From: Bradyrhizobium sp. ISRA464
GTDB lineage: Bacteria; Pseudomonadota; Alphaproteobacteria; Rhizobiales; Xanthobacteraceae
Direction of reading: 5' to 3'
Assembly: GCF_029910095.1 (NCBI RefSeq)
Contig: NZ_CP094526.1
Location: forward strand, 7,130,001-7,194,000
Length of the DNA: 64,000 nt
The notes beneath the pieces were generated by a model. It ran no database searches, was not told the DNA's origin, and saw only the letters and a program-made list of their open reading frames with translations. This document shows, piece by piece, positions 1-7,394 of this stretch (the stretch's first letter is position 1; every line of letters begins with the position of its first letter). Position numbers and translations under genes: made by a program.

Positions 1-22
1 TGAAGCGCATAAGACTCCCCGC

Positions 23-778
23 TCAGTCGGCCGCAGCCGATTTGATCAGCGCCAGGGCCGGCAACAGGTCGAGATGGGTCCGGTTGCGCAGCGCCAGCCG
101 CAGATTGCGCGCGGCAAGCCGCGCATGCTCGCGCATGACGGCCTCAGCCCGTCCGCCCTCCCGGTTCTCGATGGCGTCGACCACGACGCGGTGATGATCC
201 TGTGCGATCAGCAGGATCTGGTGCGCCTCGGGCAAGGCCGATTGCGCCATCACGAAGCCGCTGGGGGAGGCGAACGGCAGTGCCGAGGCGCGGTCGATCT
301 GCCGGATCAGCGGCGGGCTGCGCGACAGCTCGGTAAGCAGCGCATGGAAGCGCGCGTTCAGCGCGACATAGGACGAGAACGCCTCGACCGAGACCGGATC
401 CTGGCGCACCAGGCCATCGATCTCGTTCAGGCACTCCTTCAACGGCTCGAGATCGCGCGCGGACACGCCGCGTTCAGCGGCAAACCGCGCGGCTAGACCC
501 TCGAGCGTGCCGCGCAGCTCGATGGAATCGAGAATGTCGCGCTCGGAGAATGCCTTGACCATGAAGCCGCCCGACGGGATCGCCTCCAGCAGGCCCTCCT
601 CCTCCAGCCGCACCAGCGCCATCCGTACCGGCGTCCGCGAGACGCCGGTGGTTTCGACCGCCTGCAATTCCGAGATGCGCTCGCCCGGACGAAGACCGCC
701 CGAGAGGATCAGGTCGCGCAGCGCGAGCTGTGCCCGCACGGTCTGCGACACGGAGCGATCGGCCTCCCGTTCCGGCAT
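23..778 (-). CDS. GntR-family regulator, FCD subfamily
   Basis: Transcriptional regulator of 251 residues. A winged helix-turn-helix lies at about residues 14-75 and an all-helical FCD ligand-binding domain at about 80-225. The HTH includes SRTPVRMALVRLEEEGLL, typical of the family. Candidate metal-binding histidines of FCD domains are visible in NARFHALL and MREHARLAA. The ATG at 778 was chosen because AAGGAG lies just upstream; a longer frame runs back into the neighbouring oxygenase gene. The stop of the Rieske oxygenase gene at 793 is 15 bases away, so the two are very likely one transcript. In this family such a regulator usually represses the adjacent aromatic-acid genes until the acid or its CoA ester binds; that role is inferred from context. 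Confidence 0.9.
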   Translation of the reverse strand: MPEREADRSVSQTVRAQLALRDLILSGGLRPGERISELQAVETTGVSRTPVRMALVRLEEEGLLEAIPSGGFMVKAFSERDILDSIELRGTLEGLAARFAAERGVSARDLEPLKECLNEIDGLVRQDPVSVEAFSSYVALNARFHALLTELSRSPPLIRQIDRASALPFASPSGFVMAQSALPEAHQILLIAQDHHRVVVDAIENREGGRAEAVMREHARLAARNLRLALRNRTHLDLLPALALIKSAAAD

Positions 779-792
779 TGCTCGCTCCTTGA

Positions 793-1842
793 TTACTCGG
801 CCGCCTGCAGGTGCTGGGGCGGGTTCTCCTTCGCCACCATGCGGTCGATGACGCGCCGCGCCCACATCGCGCCGGCATCGATGTTGAGGTTGTAGAATAC
901 GCGGTCCGGGTTCTCGTCCATCGCGCGCTGTTGCGCCTCGAGAATGATCTCGTCCTCGTGGAAGATGCCGGCGACGCCCTCGCGGATCTCCGTGGTCAGG
1001 CGTTGCTCGGTGAGGCGGTGATTGCGCACGAAGGCCCAGAAGTAATGGGTGGTCTTCTCGGTCTCCGGCGTGATGGTGTTGAGCACATAGCCGTTGACGC
1101 CCGCCGAGCGGTCACCTTCGGGCGCACCTGATCCGGCCGGCGCGACGCCGACGTCGATATTGACCGTGCACGGCGCCTCGAAGCGGATGATCTGCCATCG
1201 GTCGACCGGACCCGGCTTCTGCAACTGCTTGGCCCAGAACGGCGGCGCCTCGATGCCTTTCATCCAGCGCGTCACTGTCACGGTCTTCTCGCCATGGGTG
1301 ACGTCGAAGGGAGCTTCGGCGACCGCGTCATTGCCGATGCTGGAGCCGTGCACGAAGGTTTCGTGGGTGAGATCCATGAGGTTATCGACCACGAGACGGT
1401 AGTCGCACTTGACGTGAATGGTCTTGCCATCGCCGGCCCAGGCAGGATCATTATTCCAGTGCATGTCGGGCACCAGTTCGGGGTCAGCGAGCGCGGGATC
1501 GCCCATCCAAAGCCAGACGAAGCGGTGACGTTCAACCACCGGATAGGCGCGCACGCAGGCCGACGGATTGATCGTCTCCTGCGAGGGCATGAAGGTGCAG
1601 CGGCCCTGCGCATTGTACTTCAGGCCGTGATAGCCGCAGACCACGGTGTCGCCCTCGAGCCGGCCCTTGGACAGCGGCACCAAGCGGTGCCAGCAGGCAT
1701 CCTCCAGCGCCACGACCTCGCCGTCGCCCTTCCGATACATCACGACATGCTTGCCGCAGATCGTGCGCGGCAGCAGCGCATGCTTGATCTCGGCGTCCCA
1801 GCCGGCCGCGTACCACGCGTTCATCGGAAATGGTTTTGACAT
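793..1842 (-). CDS. Rieske [2Fe-2S] aromatic ring monooxygenase/O-demethylase, VanA-like
   Basis: Oxygenase component of 349 residues. The N-terminal Rieske domain has CWH at about residues 48-50 and CGYH about 17 residues later, the C-x-H...C-x2-H cluster ligands. The mononuclear iron site shows as DNLMDLTHETFVHG, giving the D-x2-H-x4-H pattern. The fold and length fit vanillate O-demethylase/dicamba monooxygenase-type enzymes, which use electrons from a separate ferredoxin reductase. No reductase gene is seen in the window. ATG at 1842 has GGGAGG upstream; the open frame extends further but would run through the operator region. It is followed by the GntR gene in one operon. The exact substrate (a methoxy- or hydroxy-benzoate-like acid) cannot be read from sequence. 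Confidence 0.88.
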   Translation of the reverse strand: MSKPFPMNAWYAAGWDAEIKHALLPRTICGKHVVMYRKGDGEVVALEDACWHRLVPLSKGRLEGDTVVCGYHGLKYNAQGRCTFMPSQETINPSACVRAYPVVERHRFVWLWMGDPALADPELVPDMHWNNDPAWAGDGKTIHVKCDYRLVVDNLMDLTHETFVHGSSIGNDAVAEAPFDVTHGEKTVTVTRWMKGIEAPPFWAKQLQKPGPVDRWQIIRFEAPCTVNIDVGVAPAGSGAPEGDRSAGVNGYVLNTITPETEKTTHYFWAFVRNHRLTEQRLTTEIREGVAGIFHEDEIILEAQQRAMDENPDRVFYNLNIDAGAMWARRVIDRMVAKENPPQHLQAAE

Positions 1843-1880
1843 GGCGGCCTCCCGGTAATCAGCGCTGCTTGCGTACCTAC

Positions 1881-1952
1881 TGTATACATAGTTGCCTTGA
1901 GTTATGCAAGGATCGGCCATTTTCGCCTCTAATTTCCGATTCATGTATACAT
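1881..1952. promoter_or_regulatory. Pair of TGTATACA palindromes upstream of the Rieske-GntR operon
   Basis: TGTATACA occurs at 1881-1888 and again, extended to ATGTATACAT, at 1943-1952. The centres are 63 bp apart, about six helical turns, which would let two dimers bind the same DNA face. GntR/FCD regulators commonly bind short AT-rich palindromes of this kind. The likely ligand protein is the GntR product encoded downstream. The binding assignment is inference; the palindromes are seen directly. Confidence 0.6.
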
Positions 1953-2060
1953 AATGACATGAATAGCCTCGCATGGGCCGCGCATACCCGCGACGCAGGA
2001 TGCACCTGGCTGGTCGGCGCCATTCGCGCCGAGAGAACTTAGAATTGGATGGAGGGTGAT

Positions 2061-3092
2061 TTACGAGTTGGACGGCGAGCGGCTCGAGGCCGACTGCGTG
2101 TCCTTGATGCTGACCACGACGGCGATGCGCTTGACCAGGCCGCTGCGGTAGGCTTGCAGGAACTTGTCGTAATGCTTGACCGAGATGCAGCCGTTGGAGT
2201 CGCCGTTCGGGCCGAGCATGTAGCTGTGAACGAGCAGGCCAACGCGTCCGAACGTGTCGCTGCCGTCGACCGGGGTCATCCGCAACGCGGGCACGCCGTG
2301 GAACAGCTTTTCGCGCGGCTTCATCTCATAGATGCCGGGTGGCGTCGCACCGGCGTTGCGGGCGTTCACATGTGCCGGATCGTCCAGCAGGTTGCCGAGA
2401 CCGGAATGCGCCTCGAACTTGGTGCCGTCGGGCATGTACACGACACGCCCGGTGATGTCGTAGACCGCCGTGGCGTTGTCATAGCCGAGCGCGCGGAGGT
2501 TCGGGCTCGGACCGGACAGCAGCCCGTCATTCGGATCGAGTGAGGCCAGTTGCAGCTTTGCCGGCATCATGTCGGCAATCTTCTGGAAAAACGTCCGGTT
2601 ATCGGCCTGCTGCACCGGCGGCGGGGGCGGCGTATCGTTCCGCGCGATCAGGTTGGCCTCGGCCGGGCGGGATCGCGGCATCGGTATTGCTGCGACAGCC
2701 GGCGCGGGCGGCGGCAAGGCGGCTGTCTCCTCCTCCTGGCTGGGCAGATCGATCTGCGTGTTACGCAACTGCTGGCCGGCCAGCGCGTCTTCGATCTGGT
2801 CGAACTCGGTCTTGAAGTCAGCGCGATCCGAACGGATACCACGGCGCAGAGGATAATAGATCGAAGCCGAATTGAGCGTGGAGCGAGAGCCGAAGCGATC
2901 GTCGAAAGTCAGCGCGGCAGAAGTGTTAGCCAACGCCGGCCCATGCAGCCAAGCGGCGGGATCAACGCCGACCATCCACGCGGCAAGACCCGACGACAAG
3001 GCAAGCGCGCCGACGGCCAATGCCGTGCTGCCCACCAATGACATGCCGCGGCTAGACCTGCGCCCGGCAGCTTTCGTCGTTCGTTGACCCAT
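2061..3092 (-). CDS. DUF2778 (Tlde1-type) L,D-transpeptidase-like protein
   Basis: Protein of 343 residues with a hydrophobic segment near the N-terminus (about residues 18-42), so it is probably anchored in the inner membrane facing the periplasm. A proline-rich linker (PPPAPAVAAIPMP and PPPPPVQQ) separates it from a C-terminal domain at about residues 205-330. That domain carries HSYMLGPNGDSNGCISVKHY, combining a conserved His with an S-x-G-C-I motif that matches the catalytic His/Cys of L,D-transpeptidase-like DUF2778 domains. The likely role is peptidoglycan remodelling. Some members of this family are type VI effectors, but no T6SS genes or immunity partner are visible here, so a housekeeping role is more likely. 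The ribosome binding site is weak (GGGGATGGATG). Confidence 0.8.
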   Translation of the reverse strand: MGQRTTKAAGRRSSRGMSLVGSTALAVGALALSSGLAAWMVGVDPAAWLHGPALANTSAALTFDDRFGSRSTLNSASIYYPLRRGIRSDRADFKTEFDQIEDALAGQQLRNTQIDLPSQEEETAALPPPAPAVAAIPMPRSRPAEANLIARNDTPPPPPVQQADNRTFFQKIADMMPAKLQLASLDPNDGLLSGPSPNLRALGYDNATAVYDITGRVVYMPDGTKFEAHSGLGNLLDDPAHVNARNAGATPPGIYEMKPREKLFHGVPALRMTPVDGSDTFGRVGLLVHSYMLGPNGDSNGCISVKHYDKFLQAYRSGLVKRIAVVVSIKDTQSASSRSPSNS

Positions 3093-3239
3093 CCATCCCC
3101 AAGTTCGGTGTTCTCGGGCCTGTTCCGGCCCATGTGGGATTCACCGAAACCTCAGTATATCAGGGAATTAGAGTAAGGCATAATCGAGACAGAGAGGGAC
3201 GACAGCACGCTTTTTTAAGCTTCTGGGGGTGGAAAATGC

Positions 3240-3368
3240 GCCAGAATCAGTGCCCAGAGGGCCTCAAACGGCGGAAAGGCGCCCCCGATAGAATGGAATG
3301 GTCCGGCCGTGCTCCGGCCCCGCCAGTGCGAGAAGCTGGCAAGGGGCGCTCAGGTCAAGGAGCACGCC
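3240..3368 (+). other. Left noncoding flank of the IS110 fragment, structured; candidate bridge RNA
   Basis: The stretch before the IS110 start codon contains clear hairpins. GGCCG (3305-3309) pairs with CGGCC (3315-3319). GCCAG (3322-3326) pairs with CTGGC (3336-3340). IS110 elements are known to encode a noncoding bridge RNA in a flank of the transposase gene, which directs target and donor recognition. The structure here fits that idea, but loops complementary to target or donor were not worked out and the boundaries are uncertain. Confidence 0.35.
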
Positions 3369-3982
3369 ATGTCTCGGAACCTCAACACAGCGGTCGCCGT
3401 GATCGGCATCGATATCGGCAAGAACTCGTTCCACCTCGTAGGTCATGATCACCGCGGTGCCATCGTGCTGCGGCAGAAGTGGTCACGCAGCCAGGTGGAA
3501 AGACGGCTCGCCAACTTCCCGCCCTGCTTGATCGGGATGGAGGCTTGCGTCGGCGCGCATCACCTCAGTCGCAAGCTCCAAATGCTCGGCCACGACGCTC
3601 GCTTGATGCCGGCGAAAGACGTGCGCCCGTATTCGAAAGGACAGAAGAATGACTTCCGAGATGCGGAAGCCATCGCCGAGGCTGTCCAACGCCCGACCAT
3701 GAAATTCGTCGCAACCAAGACAGCCGATCAGCTCGACCTTCAGGCGCTGCACCGCGTCCGCGATCGATTGGTCAGTCAGCGTACCGGCGTCATCAATCAG
3801 ATCCGTGCGTTTCTGCTGGAGCGGGGCATCGCCGTACGCCAAGGCCTGCATTCCCTGCGATCCGAGTTGCCGGGTATCCTCGCGACGCGCACCGATGTGC
3901 TCTCGCCTCGCATGTTACGCATCATCGAGGATCTGGCGGGCGACTGGCGCCGGCTGGATGCGCGTATCGAGGGGCTGTCTAG
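3369..3982 (+). pseudogene. IS110-family transposase, 3'-truncated
   Basis: The N-terminal 205 or so residues of an IS110-type DEDD transposase. The RuvC-like acidic residues are visible in GIDIGKNSFH, GMEACVGAHH and QKNDFRDAEAIAEA. After EGLSS the homology stops abruptly and the frame runs into unrelated sequence, ending at 4013. The C-terminal Transposase_20 domain with its catalytic serine is gone, so the protein should be inactive. ATG at 3369 has AAGGAG upstream. The cut coincides with the start of an IS1380-type element at about 3983, and the missing 3' part is not found on the other side of that element. Confidence 0.85.
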
Positions 3983-5627
3983 CCCGCATTTCTCACAGGG
4001 CCGACTGATCTGACAACACCGATTTGGTGTGCCAGTATGGCCATGAAGGGTTGCTGCGCGGGAAGGCGCGGCTGGCGGGATTAGGTTGTGGGTTTCTCCG
4101 GTGGGCCAGTTGGCGATGCCGCGGTTTGGCGCGTCGCAGCTTCGCGTGTCAGGCCGGCGAGGCGCGGGCTCCGGCGGCTTTGGCCAGGCGGTGCGCGGCG
4201 ATGCCCCACGGTTCGGCGGCCGGACAGGCCGAGGCCATGGCGATCTTGATGCGGCGGACGCTGATGCGCACCAGTGCGCCGATCTTCAGGAGCTTGAGGC
4301 GGATGGTGCCGCAGGTGGCGTCCGCAAAGATGGTTTCGGCAAGGCCGATGCGCCTCAGGGCACAGATCAGCACATAGGCCATCGAGGCGAACCACAACCG
4401 CAGTTGGTTGGCGCGCATGGTCGCCGCGGAAGTGCGGTCGGCGTAGAGATCGAGCTGGCACTCCTTGATGCGGTTTTCCATCTCGCCACGGGCGCAGTAA
4501 ATGTCCTCGTAGAGCTGCCGCGCACCCGCCTCGGCCCGCTTGAGCGAGGTCACGACGAAGCGCGGATTGGCTTCCCCTTTTGTCCACTCCGCCTTGGCGA
4601 CGACGCGGCGCCTTCGGCTCCAGGTGCCGCGCGTGCTCCACTGGAAGTCCTTGAAGCGGCGCGCCGGGCGGCCGGTCTTCTCGGCTGCAGCCCGCGCCGC
4701 GGCGAGCTCCTCTTCGATCATGGCGACCAGGCGCGTGTTGCGGGCGAGCCCGAACAGGTAATCCACGCGGTTCCGTTCGCACCACGCCATCAGCGCCTCG
4801 CGCGCAAAGCCACTGTCGGCGCGCAGCAGGATGCGCACGAACGGCCAGTGGACGCGGATTTGCCGGACAATCCGCTCGACCTCCGCGACGCTGCCCGCGC
4901 TGGCGTCAATGTCGGAGGGCCGCAGCTTGGCCGCCAACAGATGCCGGCCGCAGAACACGTACAGCGGCAGATAGCAGTAACAGTCGTAATAGCCGTGGAA
5001 GAAGCGTCCTTCCTGATGCCCGTGCAGCGGGTCGTCGGTGGCGTCGAGATCGAGGATGATCTGCGCCGGCGGTCGCTTGTGCGCCTCCAGGAATAGCGTC
5101 ACCGGCAACGCCTCGATCGCCGCCGCGTCGTAGGCGATCTTGTGATAGCGCGAAGGCTCGTTTCGGCTCAGCTCCAGCCGGTTCAGCGTCGACTTGCCGG
5201 CCACCGGCGCGCAGTCCTCGCGCTTGGCCTCAAGCTTGCCCGCCAGCACCGCCATCAGCGGGTCGTGCCGCAGCTCGTCGTGATCGTTGAGATCTTCGTA
5301 GCCAAGTGCAATGCCAAAGACCCGTTGTCCGACCAACGTCCCGACCGCATGCTCGATCAAGTCCGGACGGCGATGATCGCGAAAGCAATCTGCAAAACGC
5401 CCCACCAGATCGATCGCTCGATCGGCGGCGCCCAGAAGCAGCGCTCCAGCGTCCGACGTCACCAGGCCAGCATCAAAGGCCGCTTCCACAGCCCGGCCTT
5501 CCACCACTCCAAAATCAAACCGTTCTGCGCTACACTCTGTCGGCATCGGGGCATTCCTTGAATCATCGCAAAGTCCTTCTCGCAAAAGAACTTTCGCTGA
5601 TTCGCGCCCCGATGCGCCTCAACACTG
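3983..5627 (-). mobile_element. IS1380-family insertion sequence, right end interrupted
   Basis: An element carrying one IS1380-type transposase gene. The left boundary is placed where IS110 homology ends and CCCGCATTTCTCACAGGG begins (about 3983), which I take as the left terminal repeat. On the right, only 82 bp separate the transposase start from the 3' end of a group II intron at 5628, and no clear matching terminal repeat is present there. A partial match, AGCCCG followed by TTCTCAC, appears on the minus strand at about 7454-7471, beyond the intron. The exact right end is therefore unresolved. Confidence 0.7.
4149..5546 (-). CDS. IS1380-family transposase
   Basis: DDE transposase of 465 residues, full length for the family and without internal stops. 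It opens with MPTECSAERFDFGVVEGR, and the middle contains ILDLDATDDPLHGHQEGRFF and LLRADSGFAREALMAWCE, the acidic DDE blocks of IS1380-type enzymes. ATG at 5546 was preferred over the more upstream frame opening at 5585 because AAGGAA sits just before it. The coding sequence is intact, so the enzyme could still act on related copies elsewhere even if this element has lost an end. Confidence 0.88.
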   Translation of the reverse strand: MPTECSAERFDFGVVEGRAVEAAFDAGLVTSDAGALLLGAADRAIDLVGRFADCFRDHRRPDLIEHAVGTLVGQRVFGIALGYEDLNDHDELRHDPLMAVLAGKLEAKREDCAPVAGKSTLNRLELSRNEPSRYHKIAYDAAAIEALPVTLFLEAHKRPPAQIILDLDATDDPLHGHQEGRFFHGYYDCYCYLPLYVFCGRHLLAAKLRPSDIDASAGSVAEVERIVRQIRVHWPFVRILLRADSGFAREALMAWCERNRVDYLFGLARNTRLVAMIEEELAAARAAAEKTGRPARRFKDFQWSTRGTWSRRRRVVAKAEWTKGEANPRFVVTSLKRAEAGARQLYEDIYCARGEMENRIKECQLDLYADRTSAATMRANQLRLWFASMAYVLICALRRIGLAETIFADATCGTIRLKLLKIGALVRISVRRIKIAMASACPAAEPWGIAAHRLAKAAGARASPA

Positions 5628-5695
5628 GTAGAGTCGGGGAAGGGCGCGGTAGCTTGGGCCATTCGGCAACGCCCCGTTTCCCTTCCTCGCTCATC

Positions 5696-5729
5696 AAACC
5701 GGACGTGCGGAGCTACCGCATCCGGCTTT
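5696..5729 (-). other. Group II intron domain V
   Basis: The minus strand reads as a short hairpin with the outer stem AAGCCGGA / TCCGGTTT and the inner stem TGCGG / CCGCA. The catalytic AGC triad near the 5' base is kept. The apical loop is TAGCT rather than the usual GNRA tetraloop, and the closing pair is A-T rather than the usual G-C. These changes suggest weakened splicing activity. Confidence 0.7.
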
Positions 5730-5739
5730 CCGACTGGCT

Positions 5740-7062
5740 TCAGTGCAAGGCCCACGGCGGCGGTCCCAAGTGGACGCGTCGGAGGTGCAAGACCCCGAGC
5801 GCGCCAAACACAGCCTCTCGCGGGAAGAGGCGGGTGCCACGCGACGGCACCTTGTGACGTCGGACCAGGAATCCGCGGACCCGTTCGTACACATGGTTAT
5901 CGACGGTCCGGTACGCCGGTTTCCGAGTGCCGTAGCCGAAGTACGTGCTCCAGCCTCGCAACAAGCGATTGAGCCGGTCACGCACGTCAAGCCAGCACCC
6001 GGTGTTGCCGGGGACCAGGATATCGCTCACCTTGGCTTTGAGCCGCTGAACACTCTTCTTGGACGGGCTCGCGCCCAGATACCAATGGCCATCTTTCCGG
6101 TACCGATGCGGCCCGAAGCTATAACCAAGGAAGTCGAAGCTCTCGCGCCGGGCATCCTTCACCGAGGTTTTCGCCTCGTTGAGCGTCAGCCCGAGTTTCG
6201 TCATCACCGCTTTCGTCCACGCCAGAGCCTCGTGCGCATAGCCGCGGCTGAGGATGACGAAGTCGTCGGCGTACGAGACGATGTGGGCGCGGAAGGCTTC
6301 GCCGCGTCCGGTCAATCGCCAATGCTTCAGGAACCGGTTCATATAGATGACGGAGAGCAGCGGGCTTGCAACACCGCCTTGCGGTGTGCCGCGCTTGCTG
6401 TTCTTGCCGCCACTCATGCGCCGCTTCCCGTTGCCGTCCCGCTCCTCGACCGGCGCTTGCAGCCACAGCTTGATCAGCCACAGCACATGCCGGTCAACGA
6501 TGCGTCGGGCCACCGATTTGAGGAGGTCCGAATGCGGGATCGTGTCGAAATATTTCGACAAATCGGCGTCAACCACGTCGGTATAGCCCCGGCAAATCAG
6601 CCGGTGCGTTTCCTTGATCGCATCGACCGCGCTGCGACGCGGACGATAGCCATAAGCACTGTCCTCGAAGTCCGCTTCGAATATCGGTTCCAACACGAGT
6701 TTGGCGGCAGTCTGAATGACGCGACAGCGGATCGTGGGAATGCCGAGCGCGCGCTCGCCTCCCCCGGGCTTCGGGATCATCACCCGCCGCACCGGATCGG
6801 GTCGGTACGTCTTCGAAACGAGGTCCTCGCGCAGCCCCGCTAACCATGCTTCCACGCCCGACGCCTCGATCTGCTCAAAGGTCACCCCGTCAACACCAGG
6901 CGCACCCGCATTGGCACGGGCCAGCGCGTAGGCGTGGCGCAGAATGTCCTCACGGCAGATCTTGTCGTAGAGCAAATAGAAGCGGTAGGCAGGCTCCGCC
7001 TTCGCCTTGCAATAGAGCTTTCTCTGAAGGGTCCTGATCCTTTCAGGCGTTTCGAGGCTCAT
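5740..7062 (-). CDS. Group II intron reverse transcriptase/maturase
   Basis: Intron-encoded protein of 440 residues. The reverse transcriptase fingers-palm region spans about residues 50-300, with the active site YADD in HIVSYADDFVILS and the RGTPQGGVASPLL block before it. A maturase/X domain follows (FDFLGYSFGPHRY and RGWSTYFGYG). No HNH endonuclease domain is present after the X domain, which points to retrohoming without an encoded nuclease. Some positions look degraded: ERALGIPTIRCRVIQ and VASPLLSVIYMNRF differ from the usual ERPLGIPTIRDRV and SPLLANIYMNRF. ATG at 7062 is used; a TTG at 7068 is also in frame. It probably stabilises intron folding and primes reverse transcription. Confidence 0.9.
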   Translation of the reverse strand: MSLETPERIRTLQRKLYCKAKAEPAYRFYLLYDKICREDILRHAYALARANAGAPGVDGVTFEQIEASGVEAWLAGLREDLVSKTYRPDPVRRVMIPKPGGGERALGIPTIRCRVIQTAAKLVLEPIFEADFEDSAYGYRPRRSAVDAIKETHRLICRGYTDVVDADLSKYFDTIPHSDLLKSVARRIVDRHVLWLIKLWLQAPVEERDGNGKRRMSGGKNSKRGTPQGGVASPLLSVIYMNRFLKHWRLTGRGEAFRAHIVSYADDFVILSRGYAHEALAWTKAVMTKLGLTLNEAKTSVKDARRESFDFLGYSFGPHRYRKDGHWYLGASPSKKSVQRLKAKVSDILVPGNTGCWLDVRDRLNRLLRGWSTYFGYGTRKPAYRTVDNHVYERVRGFLVRRHKVPSRGTRLFPREAVFGALGVLHLRRVHLGPPPWALH

Positions 7063-7394
7063 CGCCAATCACCTGTTTCCTCACCGTCTTTGAAAGCACA
7101 CCAGAAGTCAGGGACCTTCCCTCCGCCGGCATTACCCGGTTTCAACGGTACCGCGTCCCTGTCCGACTCCCGCTGCAGGCCGCCGCCAATTGCGACGTTG
7201 AAGACGCGACCTCCGCCCGCTGCGGGTCTCCCCCGATTACCCGCATCGCCCTTCCAGCGTGCCGAGTCCACTACCCCGGCGGATCAAACAGGTGCGCACG
7301 TCGATTGCTTCCCTATCCACACGGCCTTCCCCGTATCTCAGGCGGGTCGGCATCCGCATCTTCACTTTCGAGGCCTGCTCAGACTTCACTCATA

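Noticed and set aside
2061..3092. DUF2778 protein as a type VI effector
   Set aside because: No immunity gene, VgrG, PAAR or Hcp is nearby, and the protein has its own membrane segment; a housekeeping wall enzyme is more likely.
7299..7305. GTGCG as the 5' end of the group II intron
   Set aside because: It matches consensus but would leave only about 235 nt for domains I-IV; the region up to about 7466 looks intronic and gives a normal total length. Kept only as an alternative.
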